Source: Mesostigma viride (lineage: Eukaryota; Streptophyta; Mesostigmatophyceae; Mesostigmatales; Mesostigmataceae). Taken from it: 64,000 nucleotides of DNA. The notes below the pieces were generated by a model. It did not search any database, had not been told where the DNA came from, and worked only from the letters and a program-made list of their open reading frames with translations. How positions within the stretch are numbered: position 1 is the stretch's first letter; every line of letters starts with the position of its first letter. This document shows positions 43,529 through 55,690 of this stretch, piece by piece. Position numbers and translations under genes: made by a program. The stretch is taken from NCBI GenBank assembly GCA_009746045.1, contig RPFO01000079.1:192501-256500 (forward strand). The letters are read 5' to 3'.

Positions 43529-44311
43529 CAACCCGATCAGCCAGGGGCCTGCCAAGTGAGGACCAAGCGCACGCTAGGGCTGCGTGGGCAGGTTTGCGTT
43601 GTAAGCCAGTTAGGCTATCGCGCATGTCAACTTGCATGGTGCGTGCAAGCCCGGGCCTGAGCCAGCGTTGACGTCTTAGAAGATGAGAAGCGCACAAGGC
43701 AAGTCAGTTATGTCACGGTGCAGTACACATATGCGTCACACACACCATACAGCCATGATCAAGCAGTGATTGCGTAGCAAATATGCACGGAAGAAACGCA
43801 GCTTTATCAATAAATAATGGAGCCCCAGGGTAAGCAATAAGAGTGCTACAGTCAGTAACAGGCGCCATGGCTCGATTGCACACTGTTCCTTCCAATCACA
43901 GCTAGGTCGCCCCATGCACCTGGGTACCACACTAAGCTTTGGCATGCACGCATCCCACATGAGCCTGAACCGGGCTGAAGTAACCTGTAACCTGCAGTCT
44001 CTTCATGCACACCCATACAAGTCCTGCAACATATCTCTTGGCCAGTTTCCTCTGGCATCCGCCTGCAATGATGCACAGCACCAGGATACAGCGAGGCATG
44101 GCCATTACTGCTAGGAGTAAGCAGCCTGCGCAAGTCGCAGAAACAGAAGAAGTCCGCCGCTTTCTTGTGCCGACGCTGCCCAATGGGACATTTGCACGTG
44201 ATCAGCTCGCTAGGCTCTCATGCCAAATCAGGTCACCCTATCATCCGCACGGTCATCACCAGGGTCATCTGTACGAAATACCGAGCCCCCAGTACACCTT
44301 CAGCGTGCCCA
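43529..44311. other. 3' flank of the ankyrin gene
   Basis: Presumed 3' UTR (minus orientation) and spacer. No further gene or repeat is recognised. Confidence 0.4.
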
Positions 44312-47300
44312 TCACGCGTGTGGGTGGCGGCGATGCATCTCGGCCCGCAGCAGCGACAGCGCCGTCGAGAACCTCTCTGCTTCCAGCTGCAACTTGCGGT
44401 CCCTGGCCGACCCCACGCCTGGGTCCAGGTGCAGATTCTCAAACAGCGCTGCCAGGCTGGATAGGTGGGTTGCCGGTGGTGCGTGCCCTTCCCCGGCCGG
44501 ATGCCCCCCTTCCTGCGCGGCAGCTGCTTGCTCCAGCGTGGCCGTGGATGCCCCCAGGTCAACCAACTTCATGATGGCCTCCACGCCCGCGCACACCTGG
44601 CGCACGCTGGCTGCCAGGGCCGTCGCCCCGCTGCTGTCGACTGCGTCCACCTGCGCCCCCAGCGCCGCCGCCGCCTGCAGCGCCTCCATCTGCCCCACCG
44701 CCGCCGCCACCATCAGTGCGGTCTGGCCCGATGCGTTACGGTAGTTTATGTCCACGCCGTAGCGCTCCGCCAGCAGGTGCATGATGGTGACCTGGCCCGC
44801 CGCCGCCGCCGCCAGCATAGCCGTGCGGCCGTCCGCCGCCTCATACTTTGGGTCGGCACCCAGTCGCACAAGCGCCATGACCATGTGCGCCTCGCCCCTC
44901 TCGGCCGCGGCGATTAGGGGGGTCACGTGGCTGCGGCTGTGCTCGCGGTTGAGCTGGCCGCCGCACGCCTTGGAGCCGCTGCTGCCGGACAGGCCCGGCG
45001 GCCCCAGCAGGAGCACATCCAGCACATCCACGCGGCCCGAGCGCGCGGCCAGCGACAGCACGCTGGTGCCGTCGGGCAGTTCCAAGTCCACCGACGCGCC
45101 GTGGGCCACCAGCATGGTAGCCACCGCCAGGTCGCCCGCCTCAGCCGCACGTGCCAGCATCGTGCGGCCGTCCGCCACCACCTGGCACAACGACAGGGGT
45201 CGGGGGGGGGCCAAGGGGTGTGGGGCGCATGGGCGAGGGGTGTGGGTTGTGGAATGGTGAGGAGAAGAGGGGGTGCGGGATGTGTGGGCAATGAGCGATG
45301 GGGCGAATACCGCAAAAAGTGTTACCTCCCTGCTAACTTTACTGTGAAAAGTAAAATTGTAATGCACAGGCAAGCGACATATCAACAGAAGAAGGCGTTT
45401 CAGCTGTATTTTGTGCACATTTTATTTGACAAGAGCTTTGTGACGTATGCCGGTGGCCACCAACGTGCGCATGAGGGATGCCAGCAACTGGGGATGGGCG
45501 GCGGTTCCATGGTCCATCAAAAGGGGTACCAAACGGACGGTGGCACAAGGCCTCAAGGCTCAATCACAGCTTCAACGTTTGCAGAGTGCTAGGATGCTAG
45601 CCCTTAGTCAGGCAGATAACAATGCTTTGGCGAGATCTGCCTGGCATCCGTGCATGGGTGCACAGATGGGTGAGCCTTACCCATCCAACCCCAGCACATC
45701 CCCTCCAAACAAACCTTGTCCCACTGCCCCCTGTTCCTTCCCCCAACCCCCACCTTATCCAGTCGGTCGCGCGAGGATGCCTCCAGCAGCGCCTGCATGG
45801 CGCCCGTGTGCCGTTCGGTGGCAGCGATGGCCAGCGCGGTGAGGCCACCGGCGTCCTCCGCGTCCGCGTCCGCCCCCTTGGCCACCAGCAGCTCCACCGC
45901 CGCCACCTGTCCCGCGCGCGCCGCCACCATGAGCGCGGTCCCGTGCTGCGGTGAAAAGACATTGACGTCGGCGCCGTGCTCCAGCAGGAGGGAGGCCGCC
46001 TCCAGCGCCCCTTTGCGTGCTGCCCATAGCAATGCCGTCTGGCCCTTGCGAGTCATGTAGTTGACCTAGGAGTAGGGCAGCCATGGCCGCAGGGGGGGGG
46101 GGGAGGAGGGTGTGTGGGTCAAAGGAGCCGAGGGCACCCATGGCAAGCATCGGGGGAGTGCATAGGTACATGTGGGCCATGCCCTTTGGTTTGCAACCTG
46201 GGGCGTTCCAGCGACCATCCTTCGGGTGGCTTGCACGCTTGAACGGGGGAAAACGAGATGCACGCTTGAATGGGGGAAAACGAGATGTGAGTGACGGGTG
46301 GGGTGGGATGGTTGGCCCCACGGACAGGTGGCGGCACGGGACCGCATCAAGTAATGACCAAAACAGCGATGCGGGCGATTCAGTGCCCACACACTCCACA
46401 GCGCTGCGACTATAATACACCTTTATATGTCGAGAGAAGGAATTTAGAATGGGCTAAGACGTGTGCGCACGGCTGCCGCGACAACCGGTTGCGCGCGCCC
46501 AAAACCTCGTCTAGGCATTGGCGTGCAGACATGCAAGAAACAAGGTTGGAGGTCAATACTCTCTCCAACGTGACTTGTGGTAGATAGGAGACAGGGGACG
46601 AGCAACAAAAGCCTTTACCAAGTTTGCTAAGTTTGCTAGCGTATGACACAAAATGGTGAGGGTGTATCAAGACACCAAGGGACAAAAGGCGCTCCCATTG
46701 CTGCTCGTGCCCACCACTACTAGCGGCCGTGGCTCGCAGCGCAAGGAATGCACGTGGCATGCGACCTGCCTGGAGCCAGGGTGGGTTTCGGGTGGATGCC
46801 CACCCTGCAGCACCCTGGCCTGTTCATGCGGCCATGCCATTCCAAGAGCAAGTGCAAGCCACAGCCCAGTGCAAGCATTGGTGCAAGATAAGGTGCCAGT
46901 GATGATGCCAGAATTAGGTGCAGGCCATGAAATGGCCGCGAGTCCCTTCCCACAGTTTGAGCGACGCAGCCGCTAGCCATGGCATTGTCGCTTGCGAAAC
47001 AGCGTGCTGCAGGAAGCCATGCGAGCGCACCAGGCCCAAGGGCCCTGCTCACCCGTGCTTGCAGCGCCAGCAGTGACTTCATGGCCGCCAGCTGGCCCGC
47101 ACACGTCGCCACAATGAGCGGCGTGTCGCCCAAGGACCCCTCCTGGTCGACGTACGCCAGGTGCTGCACCAGGGACGCAATGGCCTCCAGCTGGCCCATC
47201 TCCGCCGCCACCATCAGCGCGACGCGGCCGGTGGCAGGACTCTCCAGGTTAACCCTGGCCTTGAGGGTGACGGCCAGGGTGGAGATCATCCCGCAGTTCC

Positions 47301-50300
47301 CCACCCGTGCCGCGCGCATGAGCGGCGTGTCTCCCCCCCGGCCAGCTGCGTCCACGTCCACGCCCCCATTGCGCACCAGCAGCAAAACCGCATCGGTGGC
47401 GTCGTGCGTGACCGCCTCTAGCATGGCCGTGTCGCCCGTGCGGCTGCTGGCCGCGTGCGCGTCTGCCCCCAGTTCCAGCAGCAGCTGCAGCGCTGCCACC
47501 TTGTTGCCGCGCGCCGCGTACATGAGGGGCGTCAGGCCCCCCAGGCTCTGGTTTTCCAGGGCGGCACCGCGCGAGGCCAGCAGCCGCATGGCCGCCACGT
47601 TCTCCTTGTCAGTGCAGCGCATCATCGGCGTCAGCCTGGCGGGGGGGGAGGGAGAGGGGGATGCATGACGTGGGCACGCAGGATGGGTGATGAGAGAGGC
47701 GGTGTGCAGCACAACAACAGGAAGCAAAGTGCAGGAAGGTAGAAGGCAAGCGCAGGATAAGTGGGCCGGAGGGCCCGAGGGCCGGAGGGCAGGAGGGGAC
47801 ATGGACAGGAGGGTGGGAGGGCAGATGGAGAAGAGGGCGGGTGGACATTCGGCCCCTCGCACGGCAGGCGCATGCTGGCACGATGCGGTCATAGATCCAT
47901 GACCCCCCATGGGAATGAAACAAAGCCACGACCTGCGAGGGCAGGGGGGGGATAAACATATCCCTTTCTCTCCCTTGCTCAACGACTCATCTCCCGCATC
48001 TCCACATCCCTCTCTCCCTCATTATTCACCCTTAAGCGATCTCCCATTTTCTATCCCCCATCCCCCGTCCCCCGCCCCCCGTCCCCCGTCCCATTCACTC
48101 ATTCATTCATTCACGCGGCGCCATTCGGAGAGTCACGGGGTACCAACATTTGATCAGGTACCTTTCATCCCTGTTTTAGGCACAGCAAGAAGGGGGCATG
48201 GGACCCACCCCTTTTCTCATTGCCTTGAAAGTCAGGCCACAGGTTTAATTAAACTGCTCACTGGGAGACTGTGGGTGCGATTAAGCTTCGACATAGCAAA
48301 AGCATAGCGGATGCAGTAGGGTTGCCCCATGGTCCAGCGGCCACAGATAGGCTTGGAACTCATTTAGAGGCGCCCGTTTGGGGGAATATGAAGGCCGGAC
48401 CCTGAGGGGTTTTAGGGGCATACCCAGGGTTCACTAACAACCCCCATCCCCCATCCCCCATCCCCTGTCCCCTGTCCCCCGTCCCCCGTCCCCCGTCCCC
48501 CGTCCCCCGTCCCCCGTCCCCCGTCCCCCGTCCCCCGTCCCCCGTCCCCCGTCCCCCGTCCCCGTCCCCCGTCCCCGTCCCCCGTCCCCCGTCCCCGTCC
48601 CCGTCCCCCGTCCCCCGTCCCCCGTCCCTCGTCCCCCGTCCCCGTCCCCCGTCCCCCGTCCCCCGTCCCCCGTCCCCCGTCCCCCGTCCCCCGTCCCCCC
48701 TCCCCCTCCCCAGTCCCCCGTCCCCCGTCCCCCGTCCCCCGCCCCCCCCCCCGTCCCCATCCCCCGTCCCCCGTCCCCCCTCCCCCTCCCCCTCCCCCCC
48801 CCCGTCCCCCGTCCCCCGTCCCCCTCCCCCCCCCCCTCCCCCGTCCCCTCCTCCCGTCCCCCGCCCCCCGTCCCCCGTCCCCCGTCCCCCGTCCCCATCC
48901 CCCGTCCCCCGTCCCCGTCCCCGTCCCCTGTCCCCCGTCCCCGTCCCCCGTCCCCCGTCCCCCGTCCCCCGTCCCCCGTCCCCCGTCCCCGTCCCCGTCC
49001 CCGTCCCCCTCACCCCTCCCTCCTCCCCCTCCCCCCCCCATCCCCCATCCCCCACCCCAAATCACACTTTACAACTGTCATTTACTCAAAACCCTTTTCA
49101 CCCACCTCCTTCCGTCTTCTCTATCACTCACCCCCCATCAAACTCCACATCGAGCGGCACACCCTGGCGCAGCAGCAAGTCCACCACCGCTGCCTGCCCC
49201 ACGTCCACCGCCGCATACAGCGCCCGCACACACGCCACCACGTCCAGCGCGCCGCCGCTGCTGTCGGCCGGCAAGGCGTCCCCCGACACCAGCGCCAGCG
49301 CCGCCTCCACGTGGCCCGCCGTCGCCGCGCTCATCAGGGCTGGCGGACGGCATCAAAACAAAGTGGGTGGGGTGTCAGGCAAGCAAAGATGCGTCAGGGC
49401 GGGGTGAGGAGGGTGCCCAGCCATGGCCGGGGTGGTGGGAACAAGCCGTCAGAAATGAAAGGCTCACAGCAATGAAAGGCCGGGCATGTTCCCTCAAGCC
49501 ATGCCATCATGGCCACCTGAACTCAAAGGAGATGGTGCAAAGCATCCTGTTACCACGAAACATCCTGTCGCGAATGGAGAGTGGGATGGATGCAAACTAC
49601 TGCGTGTGTCTGGCGATTCTGCCATCCGGCCTGCCTGCGGTTGCCACGGGTAGTTTGTGACCACTGTGTGCTGCTCCCCCATCACATCCGTGCTTGTGGC
49701 CCGGGCCAGCCATCAACAAACGTGCTAGACGCTCCCCCTAAAAATGCCACCAAACCTCATGCCGTCAAGACTGCAGAGTCAGTTACGCGCAGCAACCCTG
49801 CTGCCCCCCCCCCCCACGTACGCGTGACGCCGTCAACATTGGTCTGGATCTCGGCACCGCGGCTGATGAGGTGGGCCACCACCTGGCCCACGCGGGGGCC
49901 ACCCACCACCGCAGCATGATGCAGGGGAGTGAAACCTGCGGGCAGGCAGCACCAGCCGCACGCGCAAGGGGTGGACAGGCAGCACCGGCCACACACACAA
50001 GGGGTGGTCCTGTGAGCGAGGCCGAGTTCTTGTGCGAGGAAAAATGCGAAGCCCACAGGGTGCGTGCTGGCAGTGGCGCGCACGGGATGGGGCCAGGAGC
50101 AGGGACTGAACGAGGGTGAAGAAACCAGCACAGTTCGCCAGCACGAACTGCCATTAACAATGAATTGCACCCAATGCGTGTTGTCGTGGCGAGCAGAAGA
50201 TGCTTGCATGCCATGTTCTGAATTGTGGTAACTTCTGGCCATAGCTGGACATCATGGCCTGACCGCACACGGTGAGCTTGTGCGCACAACATGTGTTTTC

Positions 50301-53300
50301 GCTTGCCTTATCTACAGCGTTGTGTGCATAGGCGGAGGCCTCATCTGCAGCGCTGCAGACGAAACAAAGGCCTCACCTTTAGAGCTGCAGACTCAAGCAA
50401 TGCCTCTCCTTCAGCGTTGCAGATGAACCGCAGCCCTCACCATCAGTGCTGCACAAGAGAAAGAGGCCTCACCTTTGGCGTTGCGCATCAGTGCTGCACA
50501 AGAGAAAGAGGCCTCACCTTTGGCGTTGCGGCTGTAGATGGAGGCCCCCAGGTTGAGCAGTTCTGCAATCACCTGCAGGTCGTTGGACTCCACCGCCACC
50601 TGTCGCCACCAAGTCACCCACGCAACGACTCGTGGAGAAACCAAATGCGGATGGTCAGGTGAAGGATACCCCACTAGAAGTCACCAGTGTCCTCCAGGAA
50701 GCGAGACACAAGGTGCGACCCAAAGCAAACTAGACAATACAGCTAGCTGAAGGCCACGTTCCTGCCGGCACACGCAGCTCTCTCGCTGTCCCTCGCCTAT
50801 GCCACCGCACACCGAAATACCAGCCGGCACGTGCATGAAGCAGCCGTAACCCGCCGGTATGAGAAGAGATTGCCTTCTTCTTATGCCGCCGTCCAGCACC
50901 AAAGGGTGCCACCGCCAACCCCCAACCCCAGCGGCCCATCAGCGGGGTGCTTGCCCCCCCCCCCCCCCCCCCCCCCCTCACCATGAGCGGGGTGAGAAAG
51001 CTCTTCTTGGACTCGTAGTTTGGCGCCGCATTCCACGCGACCAGCTCCTTGACCACGTCCAGCCGGCCGTACTTGGCCGCCACCATGAGCGCGGTGAAGC
51101 CCAGGCTCGACGACTCGTAGTCGACGCTCGCGCGCAGCTCCAGCAGCGTGCGCGCGCCTGCCACCTGTCCCGCGCGCGCCGTCACCATGAGCGGCGTGTA
51201 GCCATCTGCCGCCTCCGCGTCCACGCGCGCGCCCGCGTCCACCAGCCAGCGCAGCGCAGCGCGGCACCCGGCCGCCGCCGCCACGCGTAGGGGCGTGTGG
51301 CTGAAGCGTCCCTCGGCGTTGACGTCGGCGCGGTTGGCGATGGCGTCGGTGATGGCAGACAGCTGGTAGGAGTCAAAGGGCAGGGACTCGTCCGGTACCA
51401 GCTCGAGCAGGGCCATGTTGGCATGCATCAGCTCGGCCGAGCAGGCCAGGGAGAGAGCTGGCAGACGGCACGCAGGCACAAGCACAGGCACAGATGCACA
51501 GATGCACGCAGGCACGTAGGCGCACAGGCACAGATGCACAGATGCACCGACGCACAGACGCACAGACGCACCGACGCACCGATGCAGATGCAGAGATGCA
51601 CAGACGCACAGACGCACAGACGCACAGACGCACAGACGCACAGATGCACAGACGCACAGACGCACAGACGCACAGACGCACAGACGCACAGACGCACAGA
51701 CGCACAGACGCACAGACGCACAGACGCACAGACGCACAGACGCACAGACGCACAGACGCACAGACGCACAGACGCACAGACGCACAGACGCACAGACGCA
51801 CAGACGCACAGACGCACAGACGCACAGACGCACAGACGCACAGACGCACAGACGCACAGATGCACAGATGCACAGATGCACAGATGCACAGATGCACAGA
51901 TGCACAGATGCACAGATGCACAGATGCACAGATGCACAGATGCACAGATGCACAGATGCACAGATGCACAGATGCACAGATGCACAGATGCACAGATGCA
52001 CAGATGCACAGATGCACAGATGCACAGATGCACAGATGCACAGATGCACAGATGCACAGATGCACAGATGCACAGATGCACAGATGTACAGATGCAGCAG
52101 GGGAGCCATGTTGCCAGTTGAGGAGGGTAGGGAACAGTAGGGATCAGTAGGGCAGTACGGTAGCAACAAGCGTAGGCAAGTCGAGCGGACAGGTGGAGAG
52201 ATGGCAATGCATTCTGGGCATTGTGGAGGATCATGACATTGGCAAGATAACGACCATGGCGTGCGCACGACCCGACCAGGTAGCGCATCCAGGCCCCAAC
52301 CAGGCGGCGCACATCTGTGTGGCGATCTCAACACATGCATGACCCCAACGCGGGTACCTGTGGCCACAACAAGAGGTCGTACGGACGTAGTGAGCAGAAG
52401 CGGGAGCTGGCAGAGATGATGCGCAAGGGTTGACAAGTTCGCGCTTCTCTACACAGCAACGCCAGAGATGCACGGCACATGCCAACGCGTGACCATCCCA
52501 ATGAAGAAAGGTAGGCCGTGCAGAGTTGAGTGCCAAGTACCTTCAAGGTTCAAAGGTACCTTCAAGGTTCAAATGCACCTTCAAGGTTCAAAGGTAACTT
52601 GAAGGTTCAAATGCACCTTCAAGGTTCAAAGGTACCTTCAAGCTTCAAAGGTACCTTCAAGGTTCAAAGGTAACTTTAAGGTTCAAATGCACCTTCAAGG
52701 TTCAAAGGTATCTTCAAGGTTCAAAGGTACCTTCAAGGTTCAAATGCCAGTGGTCAGGGCAAGGGTGCTTACTTCACGTGCCCACTCCGCAGGGGGAATC
52801 CAGCACAGCACCTTGCCAAGTCCGTTGCATGTCATAGATAACTTGAAAGGCCGAGACGCCACCCAACCTGCCAAAGTGGCCGAGTGCAGGCGAAGGCAAT
52901 CACCCCTAAAACTTGCATCTCCACCGTGCACAGCTCGGCATGGCTGAACGCGCTAGATTCCAGCGTTGCAGCCCATGAGTCGGCAGCCAGTATCGACTTG
53001 CAGGCATCCCCCTCTGTCGCTTACCTGTGTAGCCGTTCTTGTTCTCGTAGTTGACGTTGCAGCCCTTGAAGCACAGCTGGTTGACCGCCTCCGTCTGCAT
53101 TTCCACGTGACGGATGTATGCACTCGCATAGCACCGTGCCATGTGTCAGGATTGGCATGCGCGGCAGCGTTCCCATAGTAGTGCTGGAAAACAGAGCACA
53201 ACGTAAGTGAATACACTTTCACGTCAACAGGGTGGGTGGGGTGCAAAAAGGATAACTTGGTCATTTCGCAATTTGGTTTCGCGATATCTGAGGTACTGGG

Positions 53301-55614
53301 CAAGGGGGCAAGGGCAGGCGCCGCGTGACAGCCTCGAGCCTGTGAGAGCGCACCCACCTGCCCAGCCAGCAGCGCCACCATGAGTGGGGTGAGGGCGGTG
53401 ACGGATGCCTCTTGGTCCAGGGATGCGCCGAGCTCGACCAGGGTGGCGATAGACGCCACGTTGCCTGCGCGCGCGGCCGCATGCAGCGCGCACATGCCCC
53501 GCACGCTTTCATAGCCAGGGGAGTCGCCCGCCGCCACCAGCGTGCGCATGATGTCGGTGTACCCCAGGGACGACGCCTGCAGTGCCAGGGGGTAAAGGGG
53601 ATGGGGACACGCTTGCTGATGAAGGCTCTGCCAGGCATCATGGTCGCCAGCAGACAACCCAAACTGCGCGGCATCGGGAGAGCAGCCGCACGGTGCACGG
53701 TCCCCTGTACGGTGTCCGCAGGAACGTCACACAACACTGCTAACACGGGAGCGTCGTACAAACACACGAGGCCCAGCCTTACCTCCGTGTGTGCTCACGT
53801 GCCGTCCACATTTCCAGGACCACAGAACCGTCGAAGGCGTGCGTACCTAGCAGATCTTTGTGGCAGACCAGTACGCAAAAATCCAGAGGATATAGCATGT
53901 CATTAATGCTACCGTCTTCTTGGCGGTCCGTGCATGCCCTGCCACCACAGAGAGGGCAAGTCAACATAATGATGTCTCCCCCTTCCAACAACCGATACCA
54001 CATTATAGGCCTACACCTTGATACACAGTGTGCCCCAGCACAGGCATGGCAGACAACCTTTCACCGCTAAAACAACCTTGATGGGAGAGCAGTTGCTGCG
54101 CCATCGCTAGCACAGGCCAGAAGGTGATGGAGTAGCCCCGATGGAAGCCCCTGTCGTCCATGCGTGCTGGCAAGGGCTTGGCATCCATCCCGCCCTGCCT
54201 TGTGCCCAGATGCCTCCCAATCCCACTCCTGTGCTAGCCTCACCTCTCACAGCGCCGTGTTGGCGGCGCCTGTCTCACCTCTCACAGCGCCGTGTTGGTG
54301 GTACCTGTCTCGCCTCTCACAGCGCCGTGTTGGCGGTGCCTGTCTCACCTCTCACAGCGCCGTGTTGGCGGTGCCTGTCTCACCTCTCACAGCGCCGTGT
54401 TGGCGGTGCCTGTCTCACCTCTCACAGCGCCGTGTTGGCGGTGCCTGTCTCACCTCTCACAGCGCCGTGTTGGCGGTGCCTGTCTCACCTCTCACAGCGC
54501 CGTGTTGGCGGTGCCTGTCTCACCTCTAATAGAGCCGTGTTGGCGGTGCCTGTCTCATAGTCTGGCAGCCGGTTGTCGGAAAGCGACAGCAGCGTCTCCA
54601 CCGAGATCATCTGCGCAGCCAAGGACGGAGGGAGGAAGGGAAGGGACAGGGATAAGCCAAAAACGTCGCCAGAGCGCACGGCATGCTGCATGCTGCGGCA
54701 GTGTCACCCCACCGGTCCCCACCCCTACCCCCATCCATCCGCAAACTGCAACCCCCTCAACGGTTCACAACGCCTTCCTCCAGACAACCACATCTGGGCA
54801 CATTGTCCCCATCCCACCATGAGCAGGGTCGAGGCGTTGGGCAGCGGCGCGCCGCAGTCAGTGGCTTGTGCACAACTTGCGCTACCGCGTACACACAAGC
54901 CCCGCATGCATAAGGCTAGGGTGCACTTGGTGGTTTGAGGATGTCATGCTAGTGGCCAAATTCTGGCCAGGAGGTTGCTGCCGCCATGCACAAGGGAAGG
55001 GAAGCTACATCCGTTCCCCCACGTCACACGGGCCACATGAGTCCAGAGGCAGCGGCCCGACATCGGCTGGAGAGATCAGCCTCCTGTGGCCAAGTGTTGG
55101 AGTCCCTCTTGTAGCGACACACGTCTTAGCTGCTTTGGTTGACTATACAGAATAAACGAGCGACACATGCAGGGCATACATTATCGTGGGAGTGGAGAAC
55201 ATAGAAAACCACTCCTTGATGACCCTTATCAGCCCATTACCACAAATGCCAGACTGTTCCAGGCGAAGTGCCACCTCACGACTTGAATAGGTTTCCCTAC
55301 CGCCACCATCGTGCTCCAAGCCCCCCGCTGCACCCCCCACTGGGTAAACAGAAGCACACCGTTGTCGTACAATCGCACTTACTGCCCCCCCCCCCCGCCC
55401 CCCAGCCCACGGCCGGCGCCCCCACCTGGGCGTGCGTGACGGCGTGCACCAGCGCAGTTGTCCCTCGGCTGCTCTCCAGGTGGATGTCGGCGCCCAGGGA
55501 TGCCAGCACACGCAACACCTCGGCATGCCCCGCAGCGGCGGCATGCATTAGTGCCGTGAGGCCATGCTGCGTCTCCCGGTCAACGGCCGCACCCTGCGCA
55601 CGCGCGCGCGTGTT

Positions 55615-55690
<76 letters not shown>

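Noticed and set aside
42832-43671. Open frame encoding (LPTY)n, 279 residues
   Set aside because: Translation of the (CCTA)n array. A tetranucleotide repeat gives the same 4-residue period in every frame; there is no start context or homology.
48360-49065. Gly/Asp/Arg-rich open frames resembling RGG proteins
   Set aside because: Translation of the (CCCCGT)n array. The array is intronic to the ankyrin gene.
51297-52436. Very long open frames in the 10-bp array (CASVHLCI and MHRCTDAQ repeats)
   Set aside because: A 10-bp unit produces a 30-bp reading period with no stops. Only the part at 51457-50982 encodes ankyrin sequence.
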